Source: Flammeovirgaceae bacterium UBA1842 (lineage in GTDB: Bacteria; Bacteroidota; Bacteroidia; Cytophagales; Cyclobacteriaceae). Taken from it: DNA of 48,829 nucleotides. The position numbers and the translations under genes were made by a program. Positions within the stretch are counted from its first letter, which is position 1; each line of letters begins with the position of its first letter. The DNA lies in contig DDIU01000043.1 in NCBI GenBank assembly GCA_002338655.1, positions 1-48,829 of the forward strand, read 5' to 3'. The notes under the pieces were generated by a model. That model did not search any database and was not told the origin of the DNA. It saw only the letters and a list, made by a program, of their open reading frames with translations. This document shows positions 17,258 to 25,174 of this stretch, one piece after another.

Positions 17258-18748
17258 TTAGAATTTTTCAGGAGCAAATTCCCATATTTCCATGGGAAAT
17301 TCGAGTGATGGATCAAAAGCGTGGCCCTTGATCACGTATAATTTTGAGTTGTAATTAAAATGAGTAGCGTTATATAATGCGGCATCACCTGGAAAGTCTG
17401 TTTTCGACTTCCAACTGTCATTTTCAACACTATATTCCCATATTTTATTATCCTGTCTTATGCCACCTACATATATTTTTTCACCAATGACCTCCGCAAA
17501 ACCACCTACTGTTCTCGTAAATGGTGCTTGTCTAAGACGTGTCCAATTATTAAGACTCGGGTTATACTCCCATAGACGCCCATCTTTAGTCAGAAAAAAT
17601 TGACAACAATCATAGGCAAATGATATCATATCAGAATCAAATTCAAATGGCATTGAACTATATTCAGTCCAAGTGTTTAAATCTTTGTGATATTTAAATA
17701 CAATCCTATTTTCAACAGAACTTGTTGAAGAGGTTACTTGTCGTCCACCAGTTGCATAATAAACGCCATTAGCCTGAAATAAAATCGACTTATATATCAA
17801 AGGGGTGTTTCCGATATTGTTAAATATCCCATTCTTATATTCCCACATTTGATTGTTGGGTATAATCGTTCCTGCTTCAGCTGGCCATACTGAAGCCCCA
17901 GCTCCAATCACACCAGATTCATCATAAAAAGGCCCTCTTAAAGTTGTCCCAGGATAATTAAAAACTTCTTCCCATTCCCAATTATCAAATTTCAACTTCC
18001 AAATTTGTTCATTGGATTCACCGCCTGGTATATAACCCAATCCGAATAATAATTCGTTGTCAATTTGTATATTAATGCCATTGAAAAAATTTATATTATT
18101 TATAAAGTTTCCAACTTTCTTCCAGTCCCCAACAATGTATTCAAATGGCTCTTGGAAAGTATAATTTTCACCATCTATTTGAACTATTATTTCAACAACA
18201 GGGGTTTGCTGAATTTCAGGAATATTTACTGTAATTATTGATTCTAATAATATACTAACTATGTCTGCCTCCTTATCTCCAAAAAAAACCTTGGTTTTGG
18301 ATGATAAGTTGGAGCCAACAATTGTCATCGTCTCTCCTTCATAAGCAATATGTGGACTGAAATATTTAATCCTTGGGGATAATGTTTGAAATCTCTTGGT
18401 ATGTCCATATATAATATTTTCCTGTGATACTGCATACGCACGATAACTATAATCCCGATCACTCAACAGAGTGCTATCCGAGCCAATAAACTGTCCAATA
18501 TTATTAGTTGCACCTAGTTTGAGGGTAGTAACATCTGAATCGAAATTTTCTGAAGTTGAAATTTCAAAACCATGTTCACTAACAGGAGAGCCTCCATTTT
18601 CATATATGCGACCACTTAATTTGACAATTTCACCACTTAAGTATAGCACGTCTTCAGTTATGACTATTGGGCTCTTCTGCTCTTCTTCACATCCCATGAC
18701 TCCAATAGCCAAAATAATAAAATAAAAGTATCTCATTCTTAAAAACAT
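17258..18748 (-). CDS. Lipoprotein with TIG domain and kelch-type propeller
   Basis: First gene of the receptor cassette, 496 residues from the ATG at 18748. That start gives a short signal ending AIGVMGCEE, a lipobox; an ATG at 18769 would add seven residues, and one at 18736 also exists. After the lipid anchor comes an Ig/Fn3-like segment (SGRIYENGGSPVSEHGFEIS, then YSYRAYAVS), then an IPT/TIG domain (about 125-205: YFSPHIAYEGETMTIVGSNLSS). The C-terminal ~280 residues contain repeated W-x(3-6)-Y/F modules of the kelch propeller type (IWEYSVENDSWKSKTDFPG and similar). Such a surface lipoprotein could bind a glycan or protein and hand substrate to the receptor 14 bases downstream. Function is inferred from context only. 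Confidence 0.82.
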   Translation of the reverse strand: MFLRMRYFYFIILAIGVMGCEEEQKSPIVITEDVLYLSGEIVKLSGRIYENGGSPVSEHGFEISTSENFDSDVTTLKLGATNNIGQFIGSDSTLLSDRDYSYRAYAVSQENIIYGHTKRFQTLSPRIKYFSPHIAYEGETMTIVGSNLSSKTKVFFGDKEADIVSILLESIITVNIPEIQQTPVVEIIVQIDGENYTFQEPFEYIVGDWKKVGNFINNINFFNGINIQIDNELLFGLGYIPGGESNEQIWKLKFDNWEWEEVFNYPGTTLRGPFYDESGVIGAGASVWPAEAGTIIPNNQMWEYKNGIFNNIGNTPLIYKSILFQANGVYYATGGRQVTSSTSSVENRIVFKYHKDLNTWTEYSSMPFEFDSDMISFAYDCCQFFLTKDGRLWEYNPSLNNWTRLRQAPFTRTVGGFAEVIGEKIYVGGIRQDNKIWEYSVENDSWKSKTDFPGDAALYNATHFNYNSKLYVIKGHAFDPSLEFPMEIWEFAPEKF

Positions 18749-18912
18749 CTGCTCCCCATTATTAATCAATGCCTGCTAAAGTAGCATGATAGAATATTAT
18801 ATCCCCAAGAATGGGTGAACGTATTAGAAATAATATGTAAGTTTTTGATAGAAGGCTAATTTGAATTCTAAAAGGCTGTCAAAGATCATAGAAGTAAAGC
18901 AAATTCTCTTAA

Positions 18913-19144
18913 CCCGATGCACCGTGGGGGTATTGAGATTTTTGGATAGCCGGGTAAGTTATTTATTTTGTAAACACAAAGAGTATGTCTTTTGGCATTA
19001 CATGGAGTGCCTTGAAATCCTGAATGACCTTAATTTGGTGCCATACATTGTGAGGGATAACCAAACTGCTGCCTGGCCCAAGTAAATGATCCTTTTCAGC
19101 CAACTTCAAATTACACTCCCCTTTGAGCACCACAAGTACGGACT
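18913..19144. repeat. Right copy of 233-bp direct repeat flanking the receptor cassette
   Basis: It matches 13520-13752. It starts inside a fragment equal to the last codons of the secreted gene (GAT GCA CCG TGG GGG TAT TGA, encoding DAPWGY) and runs into the intact cupin gene. The body of the secreted gene is missing upstream of 18913. Each copy therefore carries the truncated end of the gene that is complete at the other copy, the pattern left by an insertion that duplicated its target. Confidence 0.92.
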
Positions 19145-19259
19145 CATCTGACGCCTTATGTTCGGGCAAAAGTTGTCCCGAATACGCTTCCATCTGTTTA
19201 ATAGTAATCTTCTCTCCTTCTTCTATAAGAGTAACCTTTGGATTGCTTACGGCTGTCAT
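18963..19259 (-). CDS. Small cupin-domain protein
   Basis: A 98-residue single-domain cupin. The two cupin half-motifs are visible in reduced form: PEHKASDESVLVVLKGE and LGPGSSLVIPHNVWHQIKV. Metal-binding His residues are partly kept (H34 region and H of NVWH). Such proteins bind small molecules or metals and often act as sensors or isomerases; no substrate is evident. The last ~60 codons lie in the right copy of the direct repeat, and a truncated twin lies at 13571-13752. The ATG at 19259 gives a normal family length. Confidence 0.82.
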   Translation of the reverse strand: MTAVSNPKVTLIEEGEKITIKQMEAYSGQLLPEHKASDESVLVVLKGECNLKLAEKDHLLGPGSSLVIPHNVWHQIKVIQDFKALHVMPKDILFVFTK

Positions 19260-19316
19260 AATAAGATCAATTTTATAAAAAAGTAAAGGTAGGTAATTAA
19301 TTGTTGAAGGGTCTAT

Positions 19317-19538
19317 TTATGACCCCTCTTCACCATTATACAGCCGCTCTATTTCTATTCTATCGGCTTCGGGAATGGAAGGATCATTTAATAGCTTGAA
19401 GGCATCACCAGCAGATTTAATATTATATTTTTCAATCACACTGTTTTCCTTTTCCTTTTTACGTTTATTACGAATCACAAAGAACAAGGCCACTTGGATA
19501 CCCAATACAATAGAAACCAATATGATGAGTAAATTCAT
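19317..19538 (-). CDS. Small single-pass membrane protein
   Basis: A 73-residue protein with an N-terminal transmembrane helix (LLIILVSIVLGIQVALFFVI), a basic stop-transfer patch (RNKRKKEKE) and a short acidic cytoplasmic tail with NDPSIPEADRIEIERLYNGEEG. I do not recognise a family. The layout resembles small membrane-anchored adaptors. It is 57 bases upstream of the cupin gene on the same strand and could be cotranscribed with it. Confidence 0.6.
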   Translation of the reverse strand: MNLLIILVSIVLGIQVALFFVIRNKRKKEKENSVIEKYNIKSAGDAFKLLNDPSIPEADRIEIERLYNGEEGS

Positions 19539-19617
19539 TTCTATATAGTTAATCCTTTAGGGTGATGGAGTGTACGCTCCGACAATTATATTTCAACAGT
19601 TTAATTATAAAATAAAA

Positions 19618-19656
19618 TGAAGCAATTCCAAAATTACAATTAATGGAATTGCTTCA
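19618..19656. terminator. Strong hairpin terminator
   Basis: TGAAGCAATTCCA (19618-19630) pairs perfectly with TGGAATTGCTTCA (19644-19656) around a 13-base loop. On the minus strand it lies 29 bases after the M3 peptidase stop and is followed by a T-rich stretch (TTTTATTTTATAA), as expected for an intrinsic terminator of that gene. Confidence 0.75.
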
Positions 19657-19685
19657 CTTTAAATCAATGATGGTTAATTATTTAC

Positions 19686-21824
19686 TTATTCCTTAGTTAC
19701 CGGAAACCCTCTATCACGCATTAGCGCTTCAATTTTCGCATCGCGACCTCTAAATAATCTGTAGGCCTCGGCAGGATCCATTGAATTACGAGGTGCAAAC
19801 AGGTATTTTACCAATTTGGCCGCCTCATCTTTATCATAAAATCCTCCAGGGGATTCTTGGAATGCCTCAGCGGCATCAGCAGTGAGTACATCAGCCCACA
19901 TGTAACCATAATAGGCTGCAGAATATCCTTCACCAGAAAATACGTGCCCAAACTGTGTAGAGCGGTGACGCATTACCACTTCCTTGGGCATATTCAATGA
20001 AGCGAGTGTTTCTTTCTCGAAAGTATCAGGGTCTAAATTTGTGGGATCAGTGGTATGGTAATACATGTCCATAAGTGCCGAAGCGAGGTACTCGGTGGTG
20101 CCAAACCCTTGATTAAATGTGGAGGCATTTTTGATTTTAGCAACCAGTTCAGATGGCATCGGTTCCCCTGTTTTATAATTAACAAGGTAATTGTTGATTA
20201 CCTTATCAGTAGACAACCAACGTTCCAATAATTGCGACTGAAATTCGGTATAGTCCCGTACCCCACTATTTAAAGTTGGGTATTTTACATTAGACGAGAA
20301 AAAGTGAAGTGCATGGCCAAATTCATGAAAAAAGGTAGTGGCATCGTCCCAAGAGACAAGCAAAGGCTCGCCAGGGGCTGGCTTTACAAAATTGGAATTA
20401 TTGGAAGCCAATACCGTTTTTTTACCTCTAAATGTATCATGACTACGATAGGTTGTTGCCCAAGCTCCAGAGCGCTTTCCTTTACGGGCATAAGGGTCAA
20501 GATACCATAGGCCAATGAAATCGCCTGAAGTCTTATCGGATACTTCCCACACTTTTACATCCTCGTTGAATACAGGTACGGTGCCTTCGGCAACGGGCTT
20601 AAAATTGAAGTTGAAGAGTTCACCAGCTACGAAAAACATAGCTTCACGTAGTTTATCAAGCTGTAAGTATTGCTTTACTTCATCTGAATCCAAGTCGTAC
20701 TTTTTCTTTCTTACCTTCTCGGCATAGTAGCGGTAATCCCAAGGAGCAATTGTAATATTATCACCTCTTTCATTAGCTACTGCCTGCATGTCTGCCACCT
20801 CTTCTTTCACCCTACCAATGGCTGCTGGCCAAACGGCCTTCATCATATTCATGGCGTTTTCAGGGGTTTTGGCCATTCTGTTTTGCAATCTCCATTGCGC
20901 ATAATTATCATAGCCCATCAAACCAACCCTTTCATCCCGTAGTTTTAAGATATTGACAATATTCTGATTGTTGTCATGTTCATCTCCATTGTCCCCACGA
21001 CTATAGTAGGTGGTCCACACCTTCTCCCGTAAATCCCTTTCATCAGAATAGGTAAGGAAAGGATCCATTGAAGAGCGGGTATTGGTAACCGCATATTTAC
21101 CTTCTTGGCCCCTATCAGCCGCTGCTTTGGCTGAAGATTTTATATAGGACTCTGGTAAGCCACTCAACTGGTCTTTTGTTAAATAGGTCACATAGTTTTC
21201 CTCATCGGCCAATACATTATTACCAAAGTTGGTATGTAATGTGGAAAGTTCTTTGTTTATCTCTGCATAACGGGCTTTCGATTTAGTGTCAAGGTCTGCC
21301 CCATTCATGGCGAAACCTTCATAGTTCAATAGCACCACACGTTGTTGGTCGTCAGGTAGAGGGGTTTTAAGTGATGCCTCATAAACTGCTTTAACACGGG
21401 CAAAAAGTTTTTCATTCTGCGTGATTTTAGAATTGAACTCCGAAAGTTTTGGTGCCATTTCCCCTTGAATTTCCCGAAATTCTGGAGAGGACTCATTGCT
21501 ACTCCAAATGCCATAATATGTGAATACACGGCTGAGTGCATCCCCAGCAGCCTCAAGCGGCTCTATGGTGTTTTCAAAAGTAGGCTCCTCTGGGTTGTTG
21601 GCTATTTTATCAATCTCTGCCAAATTCATGGCCATCCCTTCTTCTAAAGCTGGTTTTAAGTCAGCTAAGTTCATTTTATCAAAAGCTGGAAGTCCCCCAT
21701 AAGGGCCAGACCACTCTTGAAGTAACATGTTATCTGAAGTCATCGGTACTTCGTCTTTTTGAGGTTGTGAGCAACCAGCCATTACAACAATGGCCAATGT
21801 GCTGGCCGATATTATTTTATTCAT
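19686..21824 (-). CDS. M3-family zinc metallopeptidase (dipeptidyl carboxypeptidase/oligopeptidase), lipoprotein
   Basis: A 712-residue M3 peptidase that trims peptides; Dcp-type members remove C-terminal dipeptides. The zinc site HEFGHALH is at about residues 499-506, with the downstream second-ligand region and the substrate-loop tyrosines SAAYYGYMW near the C-terminus. The N-terminus is a lipoprotein signal (IVVMAGCSQ), so it works at the envelope, not in the cytoplasm as E. coli Dcp does. The length agrees with the Dcp branch. The stop is followed by a strong hairpin. It stands alone on its strand. Confidence 0.93.
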   Translation of the reverse strand: MNKIISASTLAIVVMAGCSQPQKDEVPMTSDNMLLQEWSGPYGGLPAFDKMNLADLKPALEEGMAMNLAEIDKIANNPEEPTFENTIEPLEAAGDALSRVFTYYGIWSSNESSPEFREIQGEMAPKLSEFNSKITQNEKLFARVKAVYEASLKTPLPDDQQRVVLLNYEGFAMNGADLDTKSKARYAEINKELSTLHTNFGNNVLADEENYVTYLTKDQLSGLPESYIKSSAKAAADRGQEGKYAVTNTRSSMDPFLTYSDERDLREKVWTTYYSRGDNGDEHDNNQNIVNILKLRDERVGLMGYDNYAQWRLQNRMAKTPENAMNMMKAVWPAAIGRVKEEVADMQAVANERGDNITIAPWDYRYYAEKVRKKKYDLDSDEVKQYLQLDKLREAMFFVAGELFNFNFKPVAEGTVPVFNEDVKVWEVSDKTSGDFIGLWYLDPYARKGKRSGAWATTYRSHDTFRGKKTVLASNNSNFVKPAPGEPLLVSWDDATTFFHEFGHALHFFSSNVKYPTLNSGVRDYTEFQSQLLERWLSTDKVINNYLVNYKTGEPMPSELVAKIKNASTFNQGFGTTEYLASALMDMYYHTTDPTNLDPDTFEKETLASLNMPKEVVMRHRSTQFGHVFSGEGYSAAYYGYMWADVLTADAAEAFQESPGGFYDKDEAAKLVKYLFAPRNSMDPAEAYRLFRGRDAKIEALMRDRGFPVTKE

Positions 21825-21914
21825 AGGTAAAATGGTTTCAATGGATAGGCAATTTATAAAACGTTGACCAACAGGACTAATGGATTTTTATGAGTGGTAA
21901 GGAGATATTGAGAT

Positions 21915-21992
21915 GTGAGACATGAGACAATAGATTTGAGACACAAGACATTAGACACAAGACACAAGACATGAGACATTATACACAAGCAT
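21915..21992. repeat. Degenerate ~7-8 base tandem repeat
   Basis: Short units of the type GAGACAY / AAGACAY follow each other about ten times (for example GAGACACAAGACATTAGACA), upstream of the M3 peptidase start. The spacing is irregular and there are no spacers, so this is a microsatellite-like tract and not a CRISPR. The remaining 21825-22150 sequence shows no gene. Confidence 0.7.
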
Positions 21993-22150
21993 GACCAATT
22001 GGTGATTTTTTGATCCTCAACATTTAGCGAAATAGCTGAATTGAAAACATTGAATTTTGAATAAAATTTAGAATGGCCTTCAAAATCGGTTTTATTTTGC
22101 CAATGATCTTGTTACATTGAGCCGTGTTTAAAGGGTAGTATTTTTAAATA

Positions 22151-22330
22151 ATGAAATCAATGAATTTCCTTCAATCCGAAAGGAATTTGATTTTCGCCTG
22201 GCTTGTAGGCGCGATCAGTGGCTTGGAGCAATACTATTTCAGACCTTCTAGAAATGCAAGGAGTATGCGGTTATTCACAATATTTTCAGAGTATCGCAAC
22301 CAGCTACTGATAAAGGCTGGTAAGAAATAA
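22151..22330 (+). CDS. Possible small protein, 59 aa
   Basis: The ATG at 22151 opens a frame of 59 codons ending TAA at 22328-22330. The product starts MKSMNFLQSERNL, has a moderately hydrophobic stretch (LIFAWLVGAISGLE) and a basic C-terminal half (RPSRNARSMR). It sits 27 bases upstream of the chaN-like gene on the same strand and could be its leader or cotranscribed partner. No family is recognised, and the composition alone is not decisive. Confidence 0.3.
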   Translation: MKSMNFLQSERNLIFAWLVGAISGLEQYYFRPSRNARSMRLFTIFSEYRNQLLIKAGKK

Positions 22331-22357
22331 AAGAATTTTAAATATTACATATTACAA

Positions 22358-23206
22358 ATGAGAAAGTATTTGACACTATCGTTATTATTTATCACAAGCC
22401 TGACTTATGGACAAGAAAGAGCCTTTGTGATCTTTAACTCCAAAGGAAAAAAGGTGTCTTATAAGAAAATGGCTAAAACACTCGAGAAGAAAGATGTTGT
22501 GCTCTTTGGCGAAAGCCATAACAATCCGATCTCACATTGGATGCAGCTAGAATTAGCCTCTGATCTAAGTACGAAAAGACGGCTCATTCTCGGAGCTGAG
22601 ATGTTTGAAGCGGATAATCAAGTAGCGTTAAATGAATATTTGGAAGGCAAAATTGATTATGCTGGTTTAGATTCTACGGCAAGATTATGGCCTAATTATA
22701 AAACAGACTATGCCCCATTAGTTGATTTCGCCAAGCAGAATAAGCTCGATTTTATTGCTACTAATATCCCCAGAAGATATGCCAACATGGTCTTTAAAAA
22801 AGGGTTTGAAGTTCTTGACTCTTTAAGTACGGAAGAAAAGGAATGGATTGCCCCTTTGCCCATTGCTTTTGATAGTGAATTGCCTACCTATAAGCAAATA
22901 CTCACTATGATGGGCGAACATGGGAGTCCCAAATTAGTAATGGCACAAGCTACAAAAGATGCAACAATGGCCTATTTCATATTTAGAAATTATAAAAAAG
23001 ACCATCTGTTTCTTCATTTTAATGGAGCCTATCATTCCGATAAATATGAAGGGATACTTTGGTATTTAAAAAAGTCGGATAGTCAGCTCAATTATGCCAC
23101 CATTTCCACTGTTTCACAAGAAGATGTAAGTCATTTGGAGGAGGAAAACCTAAACCGTGCAGATTTTATTATCTGCGTGGATAGTGATATGACTACTACA
23201 TATTAA
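22358..23206 (+). CDS. ChaN-family (heme-binding/iron-regulated) exported protein
   Basis: A 282-residue protein with a Sec signal (cleavage near LTYGQE). The family marks are VVLFGESHNNPISH (about residue 48), LILGAEMFEADNQ and the NGAYHSDKYEGILWYL segment near the C-terminus; these Glu and His residues are conserved in ChaN / DUF399 proteins. Campylobacter ChaN binds paired hemes in iron uptake, and other members have been suggested to be hydrolase-like (EreA/TIKI fold). The signal lacks a lipobox cysteine, so it is probably periplasmic. No TonB receptor gene is adjacent. A heme role is therefore only a family-level inference. Confidence 0.8.
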   Translation: MRKYLTLSLLFITSLTYGQERAFVIFNSKGKKVSYKKMAKTLEKKDVVLFGESHNNPISHWMQLELASDLSTKRRLILGAEMFEADNQVALNEYLEGKIDYAGLDSTARLWPNYKTDYAPLVDFAKQNKLDFIATNIPRRYANMVFKKGFEVLDSLSTEEKEWIAPLPIAFDSELPTYKQILTMMGEHGSPKLVMAQATKDATMAYFIFRNYKKDHLFLHFNGAYHSDKYEGILWYLKKSDSQLNYATISTVSQEDVSHLEEENLNRADFIICVDSDMTTTY

Positions 23207-23296
23207 ACCATCATGTAAATGCTGAAAGTTCCTAGGTTTGAAATGATAGACCTGATATTAAATGAACTTAATTGAGTTGAAGACATTCTCGTTGTT

Positions 23297-23857
23297 ATGA
23301 ATACTAAATCGAAGGTGCGTGAACGGAGGGAGAGTTTAGGATATACTCAATCTGAATTAGCTGAGCATGCTAATTTATCGCTGCGTACAATACAACGAAT
23401 TGAATCAGGTAAAACAGTACCAAAAGGACACACACTCGTTGTACTTGCTGAGGCACTAGGCGTTGGTAAATCGGAATTAACAAATGACACACATGATCTA
23501 AGTAGAGAAGATAAAATAAAGATTAAGCTCATCAACTTATCAGCACTTTCCTTCATGGCAATTCCATTTGGCAACATAATATTTCCATTGTGGCTGTGGT
23601 CAAAGAGCCGCGGTAACGTCCTGATTGATGAGGCGGGTAGAAAAGTAATTAACTACCAAATTATTTGGTCAGTAGCCACCTCAATATTATTGATTTGTGC
23701 CCCTTTTGTTCAGAAATCTTTTTCTTTGACTTCCCCTTTATTTCTCTATGTGTTGCTCATTAGTATGAGTTTGAATTTAATAATCATTGCGAAAACAACC
23801 AGGTCGATTGATAAGGGTGACCTTGACATCCTTAGGCTTCCTATTAGTATTTTATAA
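23297..23857 (+). CDS. XRE-family HTH regulator fused to membrane domain
   Basis: A 186-residue protein with a clear N-terminal Cro/C1-type helix-turn-helix (residues 5-60: VRERRESLGYTQSELAEHA, then LRTIQRIESGKTVPKG). About four hydrophobic helices resembling a DUF4870-like domain follow (with INYQIIWSVATSILLICAP near residue 120). Membrane-tethered XRE proteins of this layout are common in Bacteroidota, and their targets are unknown. It reads in the same direction as the following membrane-anchored aspartic-protease-like gene, 80 bases away; control of that gene is possible but not shown. Confidence 0.82.
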   Translation: MNTKSKVRERRESLGYTQSELAEHANLSLRTIQRIESGKTVPKGHTLVVLAEALGVGKSELTNDTHDLSREDKIKIKLINLSALSFMAIPFGNIIFPLWLWSKSRGNVLIDEAGRKVINYQIIWSVATSILLICAPFVQKSFSLTSPLFLYVLLISMSLNLIIIAKTTRSIDKGDLDILRLPISIL

Positions 23858-23937
23858 TTACTGACACATTATTGTCGGTATGCTGTCGTATTATTTCGGT
23901 TCACTTTTATGCTACTTTGGTATAAATATAATGTGAT

Positions 23938-24891
23938 ATGAAAATTTTGAAAATAACGACTATTACGATATTCTTGTTTCTGCTTTTCTTAGCCATAGGG
24001 AGTTATTTCTATTTGGATAAAAAATTTACTCCGCCTCCAAATTATTTGTCACTGTCTAAGACTAATGATAGCATTCCTATCACCTGGCTTACCAATGAAG
24101 CCAATCAAAGAGCTGCTTTACTTTTGCCAATTCAAATCAAAGGAGTCCGCAAACAGTTTTATATGCAATTTGATTTGGGTTCGCACAGCACCCTCTTTTA
24201 TAGTATGGCGATAGAGTCCATAAATAAACGTAATGGGGAACTGATACCTATAGATAGTACTAATATCCTAAAAACATTCGCTTTCAATCTGGGTGAAATA
24301 ATGGTGTCAGCTGATCAATTTAGAGTTATTGACTATGGTGAAGAAATTAATTGGCAAGATACAACCTCATTAAATATCATTGGAACGATAGGCGCAGACT
24401 TAATTGAGCATAAGCCGATTGTTCTGGATTTTAAAAATAGCTATTGTATTTTGGGAAAAACGGCTGCAGATTTTGACCCTAATCTAGATTTGTTGGATTT
24501 TAAATTTGAGAAAAGAAGAGTGCTTCTACCAGCCATCATCAATGGTGAACCAACAGAATTACTGTTTGATTCAGGGACTAGTGGATTTGAATTTATTACA
24601 GACAAAAAAACATGGCAACAGATGGCTAAACCCAACACAACAGAGATTAATTACGATGTAAATTCTTGGGGAAGAACTTTAACCGTCCATGATATTGGGA
24701 GCGATAATGTTATTTTCTTTGGCAAAACAGGTATAGGGCTAAATCGTGTGAGCTATATTGAAAGCACTTCTTTCATTCAGAATTTGTTGATGCGCCTCTC
24801 AGGAATGGGTGGAATGATTGGCAATGAGCTATTTAAAGAGAAGGTATTAATACTAGATTGTACTAATGAAAAATTCGTGGTTGTTGATTGA
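23938..24891 (+). CDS. Membrane-anchored two-lobed aspartic-protease-like protein
   Basis: A 317-residue protein with an N-terminal transmembrane helix (about residues 5-25) and an exported body. Two copies of an aspartic-protease half are visible. The first has FDLGS (Asp79) followed by IGADL and LDF; the second has FDSGT (Asp211) followed by IGNEL and LDC. Each D-x-G plus later I-G-x-D/N-L pattern is how retropepsin and pepsin lobes are built. The first motif is DLGS and not D-T/S-G, so catalysis may be altered or lost. Identification rests on these motifs only; no named family was recognised. Partner genes are unclear. Confidence 0.6.
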   Translation: MKILKITTITIFLFLLFLAIGSYFYLDKKFTPPPNYLSLSKTNDSIPITWLTNEANQRAALLLPIQIKGVRKQFYMQFDLGSHSTLFYSMAIESINKRNGELIPIDSTNILKTFAFNLGEIMVSADQFRVIDYGEEINWQDTTSLNIIGTIGADLIEHKPIVLDFKNSYCILGKTAADFDPNLDLLDFKFEKRRVLLPAIINGEPTELLFDSGTSGFEFITDKKTWQQMAKPNTTEINYDVNSWGRTLTVHDIGSDNVIFFGKTGIGLNRVSYIESTSFIQNLLMRLSGMGGMIGNELFKEKVLILDCTNEKFVVVD

Positions 24892-24968
24892 AAAAATATA
24901 GCTACTATATACCTAAATCACTAAACTACTACTATATTTAGTGTAGTTTAAACTTAACGCTTAAAGTC

Positions 24969-25067
24969 ATGTCGAAGGATAAAGGTGGCAAAAAGGAAGT
25001 GAAAAAAGCTCCAGCCAAAACCCCAAAAGAAAAGAAGCAGGAGAAAAAAGCCAAAAAGGGCAAATAG
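24969..25067 (+). CDS. Tiny lysine-rich protein, 32 aa
   Basis: A 32-codon frame, MSKDKGGKKE followed by alternating K/A/P/E residues and ending KKAKKGK. The start MSKDKGGK resembles a family of small lysine-rich proteins that I remember from Cytophagales. It is preceded by a plausible spacer and followed by a strong hairpin at 25132-25162, as expected for a short separate transcript. The very basic composition suggests nucleic-acid binding, which is inference. It is too short for most gene finders. Confidence 0.5.
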   Translation: MSKDKGGKKEVKKAPAKTPKEKKQEKKAKKGK

Positions 25068-25131
25068 CCTTTAGTAAAGTGGTTGAGATCAAAATTGAAA
25101 AAATCTCAATCCAAAAAAGAACTAAAAATTA

Positions 25132-25162
25132 AAAATGGCTCCCAATATTTGGGAGCCATTTT
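25132..25162. terminator. Bidirectional hairpin terminator
   Basis: AAAATGGCTCCCAA (25132-25145) pairs perfectly with TTGGGAGCCATTTT (25149-25162) around a TAT loop, with A/T runs on both sides. It lies between the converging lysine-rich gene and the AhpD-like gene and would serve both. Confidence 0.85.
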
Positions 25163-25174
25163 ACAAACGGTTAT

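Noticed and set aside
13776..18898. AGAAGTAAA near both ends of the cassette (13776-13784 and 18890-18898) as insertion ends
   Set aside because: Nine matching bases in A+T-rich DNA can occur by chance, and they do not coincide with the exact repeat junctions.
21915..21992. CRISPR-like short repeats
   Set aside because: The units are 7-8 bases, contiguous and without unique spacers; no cas gene is near.
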